Below the pieces are notes generated by a model. It saw nothing but the letters and a program-made list of their open reading frames with translations, was not told where the DNA came from and did no database searches. Position numbers and translations under genes: made by a program. Below are positions 34,051 to 41,309 of a DNA stretch of 64,000 bases, one piece after another (position 1 is the stretch's first letter; each line of letters opens with the position of its first letter). This DNA is from Aggregatilineales bacterium (GTDB lineage: Bacteria > Chloroflexota > Anaerolineae > Aggregatilineales > Ch27), in NCBI GenBank assembly GCA_029976025.1, contig JARKNX010000021.1:1-64000 (forward strand), given 5' to 3'.

Positions 34051-34074
34051 CCCCCGGCGCCGCGGCGCCGGGGG
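34051..34074. repeat. Perfect 24-bp palindrome between convergent genes
   Basis: CCCCCGGCGCCG followed directly by its complement CGGCGCCGGGGG, 9 bp after the stop of the UroD-like gene and 14 bp from that of the permease. It has no loop and no T tract, so it could act as a cruciform-like bidirectional pause site rather than a classic terminator. Confidence 0.8.
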
Positions 34075-34087
34075 CCGCGACGGCGCG

Positions 34088-34936
34088 CTACACCGCCAGG
34101 CGGGGGTACAGCCGCGCCCCGATCGCAATCAGGACCGCCGTCACCGCGAACAGCACCACAAGGTTGACCAGCAGCAGCGGCGTAACCGGCTGCCCCAGCA
34201 TCAGCGTGCGCAGGACGTTCACCAGATACGACAGCGGATTGATCAGGGCCAGCACCTTCAGCCATTCGGGCATGATCGTGATCGGGTAGATGGCGTTGCT
34301 GGCGAAGAACAGCGGCATTGTCAGAAGCTGACCGATGCCCATGAAGCGCTCGCGGGTCTTAACCAGACAGGCGATGATCATGGAGAAAGTGGAGAAGATC
34401 GCCGACCCCAGAATCACGGCCAGCAGCACCCCCAGCAGGGCCAGCGGATTCCAGTTGATGTTCACCCCCAGCAGGGCCGACAGGATATAGACGATGATCG
34501 CCTGTGACAGCGCCCGCACGCCCGCCGAAAGCGCCTTGCCCAGCACCAGCGCCGTGCGCGGCGTCGGGCTGACCAGGAGCTTGTGGACAATGCCCAGATC
34601 GCGCTCCCAGATCACCGTGATCCCGCTGAAGATGGAGATGAACAGCACGCTCTGGGCCAGGATGCCCGGCGCCATGTAGTCCAGATACGACAGATCGCCG
34701 GTCGGGATGGCGCGGATGCTGGCGAATACCTGCCCGAATACCAGCAGCCACAGCGCCGGCTGCACAGCCCGCGTCAGCAGCTCAGTCGGGTCGTGGCGCA
34801 GCTTGCGCGCTTCCAGTTCCGCGATGACCAGCGTTTTCTGCACAAAGCGGAGCGAAGCGCTGAAGATGCCGATTGGCCTCAGCAGCGCCGCGCTATCCAA
34901 CTCGCCGTGCGGTACGCCTTGTTCTTGCAGTGTCAC
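34088..34936 (-). CDS. ABC-2 type transporter permease
   Basis: A 282-residue ABC exporter permease with six predicted helices (for example PALWLLVFGQVFASI, SVLFISIFSGITVIW and LGVLLAVILGSAIF) and the ABC-2 motif ALINPLSYLVNVLR before the last segments. It is of the kind found in drug, glycolipid and daunorubicin exporters (DrrB-like). The start is GTG 34936: CAGGAGGATC lies 6 bp upstream. Its 5' end overlaps the C-terminal codons of the ATPase gene by 44 bp, so the genes are co-translated. The operon is MarR, ATPase, permease. Confidence 0.9.
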   Translation of the reverse strand: MTLQEQGVPHGELDSAALLRPIGIFSASLRFVQKTLVIAELEARKLRHDPTELLTRAVQPALWLLVFGQVFASIRAIPTGDLSYLDYMAPGILAQSVLFISIFSGITVIWERDLGIVHKLLVSPTPRTALVLGKALSAGVRALSQAIIVYILSALLGVNINWNPLALLGVLLAVILGSAIFSTFSMIIACLVKTRERFMGIGQLLTMPLFFASNAIYPITIMPEWLKVLALINPLSYLVNVLRTLMLGQPVTPLLLVNLVVLFAVTAVLIAIGARLYPRLAV

Positions 34937-35693
34937 GGTACGATCCTCCTGATTCCAGGCTGCTGCCCGAATAATGAATGAAAACGTCGTCCAGGGTGAC
35001 TTCGTCGCCGCCAATGGAGGCCTTGAGCGACTCCGGCGTGCCGGAAGCCACCTCCTCGCCCAGGTGCATGATCACGATGTGGTCGCACAGATTGTCGGCC
35101 TCTTCCATCATGTGCGTGGTCAGGAAGATGGTGGTGCCGAACTCCCGGCCAAGCTGCTGGACATGCTCCCAGACAGCGCGGCGGGCGATCGGGTCCAGGC
35201 CGACGGTCGGCTCGTCCAGGAAGAGCACGGCGGGCCGGTGCAGCATCGACTGGGCGATCTCCAGCCGCCGGATCATGCCGCCGGAATAGGTGCGGACCAG
35301 TTGATCTGCTGCGCCGTCCAGCCCCATGAAGGCCAGCGCCTCCCGCACACGCGCTTCGCGCTCCTGGCCGGGGAGATCGTACAGCTTGGCCATGATCAGG
35401 AGGTTCTCGTAGCCGGTCAGCGTGCCGTCGGCGGAGAGCATCTGCGGCACGTAGCCGATCAGGCGCCGGATCTGGGCGGCGTGACGGGTGATGCTCAGCC
35501 CGGCGATGATGGCGTCCCCGGCGGTGGGGGGGAGCAGGGTGGTCAGCATCTTGATGGCTGTGCTTTTGCCCGCGCCGTTGGGGCCGAGCAGGCCGAATAC
35601 CGTGCCGGCCTCGACGGTGATATTCAGATTCTTGACGGCGACCAGATCGTCGAACTGCCGTACCAGATTGTGCGTTTCCAGGATAGGGGTCAT
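34893..35693 (-). CDS. ABC transporter ATP-binding protein (DrrA-like)
   Basis: A 266-residue ABC ATPase. It has Walker A GPNGAGKST, Q-loop YVPQ, signature YSGGM, Walker B VLFLDEPTVGLDP and H-loop THMMEEAD. It powers export with the permease encoded just downstream. DrrA-like subfamily membership rests on the sequence style and an extended C-terminal region. Its start overlaps the MarR gene by 4 bp (ATGA). The overlapping C-terminal 15 residues are Arg/Gly-rich and probably not conserved. Confidence 0.93.
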   Translation of the reverse strand: MTPILETHNLVRQFDDLVAVKNLNITVEAGTVFGLLGPNGAGKSTAIKMLTTLLPPTAGDAIIAGLSITRHAAQIRRLIGYVPQMLSADGTLTGYENLLIMAKLYDLPGQEREARVREALAFMGLDGAADQLVRTYSGGMIRRLEIAQSMLHRPAVLFLDEPTVGLDPIARRAVWEHVQQLGREFGTTIFLTTHMMEEADNLCDHIVIMHLGEEVASGTPESLKASIGGDEVTLDDVFIHYSGSSLESGGSYRDTARTRRTARRVG

Positions 35694-36175
35694 GGGCGTT
35701 GGGAGGACTCCGGTGAGTCAGGCGTAAAAGCGCGGGACAAGATATGCATGGCGTCGGAGACGGCGGCGCATTCCTCCGGGGAGAGGATGGCCAGGTCCTG
35801 GGCCAGGCGGGCCAGCGTCGCCTGGCGCGTGTTATGCAGCGTGTCGTGCCCGGATGCCGTCAGCGCCAGGGTGAGGCGGCGGCGGTCATCCGACGCTACT
35901 TCGCGCGTCAGCAGGCGGCGCCCGACCAGCGTATCGATCAGCTTCGACATGGAGGGCAGGGTCAGCCCGACGTGTTCGGCCACGTCGGAGAGCGACGCGC
36001 CCGCGTTGCGGCTGACGTAGTTCAGCGCCCGGAACTGCGGCACCGACAGGTCCGGCGACCGGTGGCTCCTCATCTCGGTGCGGAGAGTCCGCATGATGGT
36101 GGGGACGATTTCCATCACCAGGGAGGCGCAGTGCTCGATTTGCGCTTGATTAGTTGCTTTCTCTAATGGTTTCAT
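35690..36175 (-). CDS. MarR-family transcriptional regulator
   Basis: A 161-residue MarR winged-helix protein. The DNA-binding region SLSDVAEHVGLTLPSMSKLI, with the following LVGRRLLTREVASDDRRRLT wing, is clear. MarR proteins repress drug efflux or stress genes until a ligand binds. It is the first gene of the MarR-ATPase-permease operon, overlapping the ATPase start by 4 bp, so it very likely controls the exporter and itself. I place the start at the ATG at 36175, since upstream codons are rich in Pro/Arg and not conserved; the -10 ends only 6 bp upstream, implying a leaderless message. Confidence 0.9.
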   Translation of the reverse strand: MKPLEKATNQAQIEHCASLVMEIVPTIMRTLRTEMRSHRSPDLSVPQFRALNYVSRNAGASLSDVAEHVGLTLPSMSKLIDTLVGRRLLTREVASDDRRRLTLALTASGHDTLHNTRQATLARLAQDLAILSPEECAAVSDAMHILSRAFTPDSPESSQRP

Positions 36176-36181
36176 AACCGA

Positions 36182-36210
36182 AGTATAGCGCCCTGCGGAT
36201 GGATGCGCAA
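36182..36210 (-). promoter_or_regulatory. Promoter of the marR-ABC operon, apparently leaderless
   Basis: On the minus strand the -35 is TTGCGC (36205-36210) and the -10 is TATACT (36182-36187), with a 17-bp spacer. The expected start falls at or next to the A of the ATG at 36175, so the mRNA would lack a Shine-Dalgarno leader. Confidence 0.5.
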
Positions 36211-36278
36211 CAACTTCGGGGGTGAGAAGCCGGGGAAAGGCAGCCGGGAACGGGGCGGGCGGGGGGATATTAGGCTGC

Positions 36279-36329
36279 GGGGATGCACGCTGGCGGCGCC
36301 CGGCTGACCGGCGGCCGGAGTGCATCCCC
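36279..36329 (-). terminator. Long hairpin after the S9 peptidase gene
   Basis: A perfect 10-bp outer stem GGGGATGCAC/GTGCATCCCC encloses a GC-rich segment that can itself pair. It lies between the S9 peptidase stop (36349, minus strand) and the MarR gene. No T tract is present, so it may be a terminator, a REP-like element or a processing site. Confidence 0.45.
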
Positions 36330-36348
36330 GTTCCGTTGCGAGGCGTCG

Positions 36349-38325
36349 CTAGGCCTGCTTGCCCAGCACGTAGCGGTTCATCCAGTCGAGGAGCGCGTCG
36401 TTATGGGCGCGGCGCAGGGGCGGCGGGCCGACGATAGAGCCAGCGTGCGGGCTGGCCGGCAGCCGCAGCATTTCGGCGACGCAACCGTTGGCTTTGAGCA
36501 CGGTGTAGAACTGCTCGGACTGCTCCGGCGGGCAGCGCCAGTCATGCTCGCCCTGCACCAGCAGCGTCGGCGTCTTGCACCGGTGGGCGTACGTGATCGG
36601 CGCGCAGCGGGCGTATACGTCCGGCACTTCCCACGGGTGGCCGCCCAGCTCTTCCACGGCGAACCAGGCGCCGATATCGCTCACGCCGTAGAAGCTCACC
36701 CAGTTGGTGACGGGGTTCTCCGGCACGGCGGCTTTGAAGCGGTCGGTCTGGCCGACGATCCAGCAGGACAGGTTGCCCCCGCCGGAAAGCCCGCACACGC
36801 CCAGCCGGTCCGGATCGGCCAGCCCCTGAGCGATGGCGTAGTCCACGCCGGCCATCAGGTCCTTGTAGTCCAGGTTCCCCCAGTCGCCCTGGATCGCCGT
36901 GGAAAATTCGTCGCCGTAGCCGGTGGAGGCGCGGTGGTTGATCAGCAGCACGGCGTAGCCCGCGCCGGTCAGCATCTGGGTATCGAAGTGGAAGACATGG
37001 CCGAACGCGCCGTGCGGCCCGCCGTGGATGTACAGGATGGTCGGGTAGGGCGGCTTGCCAGTCGGTGGCTTCACCAGCCAGCCCTCCACCTGCACCCCGT
37101 CGCTGCCGGGGAAGAGCAGCCGTTCCACCCCCGGCTGGAGCAGCCCGGACAGCGGCACGGCGTTGATTTCGGTCAGGCGGCGCTCTTCGGCCTTCTTGAT
37201 ATCGCAGGTGTACAGGTCAACCGGGTTGTGCATGGTGCTGACGGCGTACAGGAGTGACGTGCCGTCGGCGCTCAGATCGAGCAGGTAACACGAGCGTTCC
37301 CCCGTGACGACCGGCTCCCAGGCTTCCGCGCCGTGCAGCGCGACCCGGTAAATGTGAACCTCGCCGCCGTCCTGAACATCGACAAAGGCGAACTTCCCAT
37401 CGCTGCTGATGGGCAGGCTCATCGAATAGAGCATGGTCGGCATGTCGGACTGCAGCCCGCCGCCCACGCCGACCTTGAGGCCAGCCGTGCGGCACTGCGG
37501 CTTGCCGCCTTTCGCGCTGACTATCCACAGGTCCTGCTTGGAGCCGATGGGGCGGCGGGGTTCTTCGCCGGTGAAGGCGATATGCTTGCCGTCCGGGGTC
37601 CATCCAGCGGCGCCGATCATGCCCCAGTCGTCCAGCAGATCGCGGATGCCGCCGTCGATCACATCGACAATGCGCAGTTTGGGGGCGAATGCCCGGAGCG
37701 CGTCCGGCAGCATGGAGGCGAAATAGAGAATCTGCTTGCCATCGGGCGACCAGCTCGGGTTGGCGTTCATGGCGAGGTCGCTGGTCAACTGGCGGGCTTC
37801 GCCCCCTTCGGCGGAGATGACGTACAGGTCCTGCACGACCGGGTCCAGGTAGCCGATGCCGTTGAAGCGGTAGACGGAGCGGGTCACGCGGTACGGCTTG
37901 GCCGGATCAGGGGGGTCGCTCTGCGGGCCGGCGGTGAAGGCGATATGCCCTCCATCAGGCGACCAGACCGGGCCGCCCCCCACGCCCTGCTTGAGCGCGG
38001 TGAGCGCCCGCGCCTCGCCGCCGTCAACCGGGATCAGGTAAATCTGCGGCTTCTCCCCGCGCGTGGAGGTGAAGGCGATCTGCCGGCCATCGGGCGACCA
38101 GGCCGGCGCGGAGTCCTGCGCCGTGCCGCTCGTCAACTGGCGCGCCTCGCCCGTTTCCAATGATAGCAGCCACAGCGCGGCGAAATCCTGATCTTTCTCG
38201 GTATCGGTATGGGAAACGGCATAAACGACGTGCTTGCCGTCCGGCGACAGTTTGCCGGCCTGAATGAACTTGAGGCGGAACAAATCTTCCTTCTGAACAG
38301 CGCGAGGCTGTACTGCCTGGGACAT
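36349..38325 (-). CDS. S9-family prolyl oligopeptidase-like peptidase
   Basis: A 658-residue serine peptidase. The first 400 residues form WD40/beta-propeller-type repeats (several SPDGK and PAWSPDGRQIAF units, as in TolB and DPP4). The C-terminal alpha/beta-hydrolase domain has the triad Ser514 (GLSGGGNL), Asp595 (GEHDWRCP) and His627 (SPHAGSI). No signal peptide is visible, so it is probably cytoplasmic and trims peptides. AAGGAGAG precedes the ATG at 38325. It is monocistronic and upstream of the MarR operon on the same strand, with a hairpin between them. Confidence 0.92.
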   Translation of the reverse strand: MSQAVQPRAVQKEDLFRLKFIQAGKLSPDGKHVVYAVSHTDTEKDQDFAALWLLSLETGEARQLTSGTAQDSAPAWSPDGRQIAFTSTRGEKPQIYLIPVDGGEARALTALKQGVGGGPVWSPDGGHIAFTAGPQSDPPDPAKPYRVTRSVYRFNGIGYLDPVVQDLYVISAEGGEARQLTSDLAMNANPSWSPDGKQILYFASMLPDALRAFAPKLRIVDVIDGGIRDLLDDWGMIGAAGWTPDGKHIAFTGEEPRRPIGSKQDLWIVSAKGGKPQCRTAGLKVGVGGGLQSDMPTMLYSMSLPISSDGKFAFVDVQDGGEVHIYRVALHGAEAWEPVVTGERSCYLLDLSADGTSLLYAVSTMHNPVDLYTCDIKKAEERRLTEINAVPLSGLLQPGVERLLFPGSDGVQVEGWLVKPPTGKPPYPTILYIHGGPHGAFGHVFHFDTQMLTGAGYAVLLINHRASTGYGDEFSTAIQGDWGNLDYKDLMAGVDYAIAQGLADPDRLGVCGLSGGGNLSCWIVGQTDRFKAAVPENPVTNWVSFYGVSDIGAWFAVEELGGHPWEVPDVYARCAPITYAHRCKTPTLLVQGEHDWRCPPEQSEQFYTVLKANGCVAEMLRLPASPHAGSIVGPPPLRRAHNDALLDWMNRYVLGKQA

Positions 38326-38630
38326 CAGCAGCTCTCCTTAGGGTGGTAGGCGATTCATCTGGATGGCACAGTCCGGTTGAGTATAGCCGGTTTCGCGGAG
38401 AGTGGGAGGTGGGGAGTAGGGAAAAGCAGGGAACCGCCAGACGCCAGGGACGCCAAGAAAAGCAGGAAATAGGCGGTGGGGAGCAGGCAGTAGGGGGCTG
38501 GTGGTGAGGAGTGATTCCAACCGACTTCGATACACTGCCGTGGCGGAGGTTGGAGACCTGCCAACAATTTTAGGTTACAGTAGTAGCAGGAAGCGAAGGT
38601 GCGTGTTTCGGGAGCAAAGGAGCGGGAGCC
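38326..38630. other. Gene-free region upstream of hicBA with degenerate repeats
   Basis: 305 bp with lower GC than the flanks. The minus-strand frame across it is open but lacks coding character. It contains two imperfect copies of GGTGGGGAGYAGG (about 38407 and 38474) and a GCCAGG...GCCAAGA motif, resembling decayed intergenic repeats. No clear promoter for hicB was found in this stretch. Confidence 0.4.
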
Positions 38631-38843
38631 GTGAGGCAGGTCATTCTCTACACAGATGAAGATGGATACTGGACTGCCGAATGCCCCAGTTTGCCGGGCT
38701 GTATCAGCCAGGGAGACACCAAAGAAGAGGCTATTGCCAACATCACTGATGCGATTCGGGCCTACACTGAAGCCCTGACTATGGCCGGCGAGGCAATTCC
38801 GCCGGACAGCATGAGTCACCAGATCGTGGTAGTGGCTGCGTGA
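38631..38843 (+). CDS. hicB: HicB-family antitoxin
   Basis: A 70-residue HicB-like partial RNase H-fold antitoxin. It has DEDGYWTAECPSLPGC and SQGDTKEEAIANITDAI, which are family hallmarks, and no C-terminal DNA-binding domain is visible. The start is GTG 38631, preceded by AAAGGAGCGGGAG. It is followed with a 4-bp overlap (GTGA) by hicA, so the order antitoxin-toxin is reversed compared with classical hicAB. It would block the toxin until degraded. Local GC is below that of neighbouring genes, suggesting acquisition. Confidence 0.85.
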   Translation: MRQVILYTDEDGYWTAECPSLPGCISQGDTKEEAIANITDAIRAYTEALTMAGEAIPPDSMSHQIVVVAA

Positions 38844-39061
38844 GCAAGTTACCCCTGCTTTCTGTGCGAGAGTGTATCGGTGTGCTGGAGAAGATCGGGT
38901 TCTATCAGATGCATCAAACTGGATCGCACGTCATCATGCGTCGTGACGATCCCCAAACGACGATCTCTGTGCCCAATCATAGGGAAATCCGACGGGGCAC
39001 GCTGCGCGCCATCATCCGGCAGGCCGGCATGACCGTTGAGGAATTTGTGGAACTGTTGTAA
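38840..39061 (+). CDS. hicA: HicA-family mRNA interferase toxin
   Basis: A 73-residue HicA with a dsRBD-like fold. Catalytic His30 lies in QTGSHVIM, and VPNHREIRRGTLRAII carries the family's C-terminal part. It cleaves mRNA when free from HicB. It starts inside the hicB stop codon and is thus co-translated. The downstream 200 bp up to the next gene hold the promoter of the DUF2723-type gene. Confidence 0.87.
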   Translation: MSKLPLLSVRECIGVLEKIGFYQMHQTGSHVIMRRDDPQTTISVPNHREIRRGTLRAIIRQAGMTVEEFVELL

Positions 39062-39188
39062 GCGTCGAGATGGATCCCCCGCGACACATCAAGAGGTTCG
39101 CCTGGTTTTGCCAGGCTATCCTATGCGGATAGTAGCTTTACCCCGGGTTGCCTGACGGGTTGGCTCGCACCCGACCACCCGTCTTTTG

Positions 39189-39217
39189 TTGTCGGGCCGC
39201 GCCGGGGATGGTATAGT
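39189..39217 (+). promoter_or_regulatory. Promoter upstream of the DUF2723-type gene
   Basis: TTGTCG (39189-39194), a 17-bp spacer and TATAGT (39212-39217). The predicted start is near 39224, about 40 bp before the ATG at 39263. Confidence 0.55.
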
Positions 39218-39262
39218 GCCTTCCCGTTCGCTGGCCTGACGCAGATCGAAGGATCGCCCTCT

Positions 39263-41143
39263 ATGACTCGCCGCGAGTCGCTCCGCCGGAACCTCCCGCC
39301 CCTGATTGTGGCGCTGCTCGTCCTGCTGGCCGCCTACCTGCCGACGCTTCAGACGACGATCAACGGGGCCGACCACTACTTCACCGCCGACGTGGGCGAG
39401 ATTCAGATCGTACTCAACCGGTGGGGGACGCTGCATATCACCGGCTACCCCCTGTATACCGTGACGGGGAACGCGCTGGTCAGCCTGCTGCGGGCGCTGG
39501 GGGTCGGGCCGGCGCTCGCGCCCGCGCTCGTGTCGCTGCTGTGGGGGGAGATCGCCCTGGTCCTGCTGTACGTGCTCATGGTCGTCCTGACCGGCCGGCG
39601 CTGGACCGCCGCCGCCATCCTCGTCCTGTTCGGGCTGGTGCGCACAGTCTGGGTGCATCAGGTGATCGCCGAGGTCTACAGCTTCGGGCTGCTGCTGCTG
39701 GCTCTGCTGTTGCTGCTGGCTCTGTGGCCGGGGCCGGTCCGCGGACGGCTGTACTGGCTGGCTTTCATCGGCGGGGTCGGGGTCGGGCATCACCGCGGCA
39801 TCGCCTTCGCCGCGCCGGCGCTGATCTACGCCGTCTGGCCGGCGCTGCGCCACCGGCTGACCGGCGGCGGGCGTCCCCTGGCCGGTGCGCGGTTCCTGCT
39901 CAACTGCCTGCTGCTGGGCGCGGTGGGCGTCTTTGTCCCGTATGTCTACCTGTGGCTGCGGGCCAGGGCCGGAGCGGCCTGGGTCTACGGCCATCCGGAT
40001 ACGCTGGCCGGGCTGTGGGATCAGTTCATCGGCACCGAAGCGGGCCATTATATCGGGCTGCCGGCTACATGGGACGCCCTGCGGGCCAATGCTGAGATGG
40101 TTGGCTCCGTCCTGCTCACCGACCTGACCCTCCCCGGCCTGATCGCCGGCGGGGCCGGGCTGATCGTCGCCCTGAGGAATCCGCGCCTGCGCCGGGCGGC
40201 GCTGACCCTGCTCCTGAGCGCGGCGGCCCCCGCTGCCTTTCATATCGTGCTGTACCGGGACGTGCTGTCCGCCCTGATCCTGCCGGTGGCCGTCTCAACC
40301 GCGTTTGGCTGGCTGTTCCTGGCGGACGCGCTGGCTGGCTGGGCGGCGCGGCGGAATTTCTCCGGCTGGCGGCGCGGGGTGCGGTGGGCCTGGGTTCCGC
40401 TCGCGGCGCTGCTGCTGGCCGCCCTGTTGATCCAGAACGGCCCGTTCATCCACGATCTCGTCACCGACCGGACGGCGCTGGCCTTCATCGATCTGGCCGA
40501 GGAAGCGCCGCCGGGTTCGTCGCTCATGATCGGCTGGGGCGTGTATTACTTCGCCGTCGCCTTCGCCCAGCAGGTGGACCCGGCGCTGGCGCCCCGGCTG
40601 GCGGAGGTGAATCTGGTGACACATGAGGCCGGGTTTTACAATCTGGCGCGTGACGGTCGGCTGATCACGCCCTCCTACACCTTTTATAACCAGCCGCCGG
40701 CCTGGTGGGAGGTGCGGCTGGGCCAGCCGCCGGTCCTGGAGGCCGCCGCGCCGGGCCTGGTGCGGATCGGGCTGGAGCCGCGCCGCCCTGCTGCGCCGCC
40801 GGAGGGCTTCGGCCCGACTTCGCAGGCGGTGGCGTGCGCCGCCGATTCGGTGACGCTGGATGTCATCTGGGCCACGGCGGATGTCCCCGCCGAGGACCTC
40901 AGCGTATTTGTGCACGCCCTGGACGCGGATGGCGCCGTGATCGGCCAGGCCGACCAGTCCGCTCCGGTTTACGGCTGGCGGCCGCTGACCGGCTGGACGG
41001 CGGGCGAGGCCGTGCGCGATATCTACCAGGTGCGGGTCGATCCGGCCCGCGTGGATCGCCTGCGCTACGGCTTTTATCGCGTCGCAGATGCCGGCTTCGA
41101 GAATGTGTACAGTTACGAGATCCCGGTCAACTGCGGCGCCTGA
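39263..41143 (+). CDS. DUF2723-type membrane protein, probable lipid-linked glycosyltransferase
   Basis: A 626-residue protein with about ten membrane helices in its first 400 residues. The N-terminal loop GADHYFTADVGEIQ and the run HITGYPLYTVTGNAL resemble DUF2723 proteins, a GT-C-like family. The last 200 residues are soluble, outward-facing, and form a beta domain ending GWRPLTGWTAGEAVRDIYQV. A similar domain ends the next gene product. It may transfer a sugar from a lipid carrier onto a surface molecule, but the acceptor is unknown. A promoter of good spacing lies upstream. Confidence 0.75.
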   Translation: MTRRESLRRNLPPLIVALLVLLAAYLPTLQTTINGADHYFTADVGEIQIVLNRWGTLHITGYPLYTVTGNALVSLLRALGVGPALAPALVSLLWGEIALVLLYVLMVVLTGRRWTAAAILVLFGLVRTVWVHQVIAEVYSFGLLLLALLLLLALWPGPVRGRLYWLAFIGGVGVGHHRGIAFAAPALIYAVWPALRHRLTGGGRPLAGARFLLNCLLLGAVGVFVPYVYLWLRARAGAAWVYGHPDTLAGLWDQFIGTEAGHYIGLPATWDALRANAEMVGSVLLTDLTLPGLIAGGAGLIVALRNPRLRRAALTLLLSAAAPAAFHIVLYRDVLSALILPVAVSTAFGWLFLADALAGWAARRNFSGWRRGVRWAWVPLAALLLAALLIQNGPFIHDLVTDRTALAFIDLAEEAPPGSSLMIGWGVYYFAVAFAQQVDPALAPRLAEVNLVTHEAGFYNLARDGRLITPSYTFYNQPPAWWEVRLGQPPVLEAAAPGLVRIGLEPRRPAAPPEGFGPTSQAVACAADSVTLDVIWATADVPAEDLSVFVHALDADGAVIGQADQSAPVYGWRPLTGWTAGEAVRDIYQVRVDPARVDRLRYGFYRVADAGFENVYSYEIPVNCGA

Positions 41144-41248
41144 CCGGGTGCAGCGCCACCCGGCGCTGTTATCGAGCCACCAGCCAGAATCTCTTTGATC
41201 TTTTCTGGCGGCTCCCCGTTTCCCCGACTGCCTGTTTCTCCACCCCGA

Positions 41249-41276
41249 TAGACCTGGCCCGCTGGCGCGGTATACT
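41249..41276 (+). promoter_or_regulatory. Possible promoter of the GT39-like gene
   Basis: TAGACC (41249-41254), a 16-bp spacer and TATACT (41271-41276), 34 bp before the ATG at 41310. Confidence 0.4.
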
Positions 41277-41309
41277 CCTCCCCGCTGCAGACGGGAGGAT
41301 GGCGCGCGT

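Noticed and set aside
36283..37257. 324-codon plus-strand ORF opposite the S9 peptidase
   Set aside because: Antisense shadow with no recognisable domain; the peptidase triad is on the minus strand.
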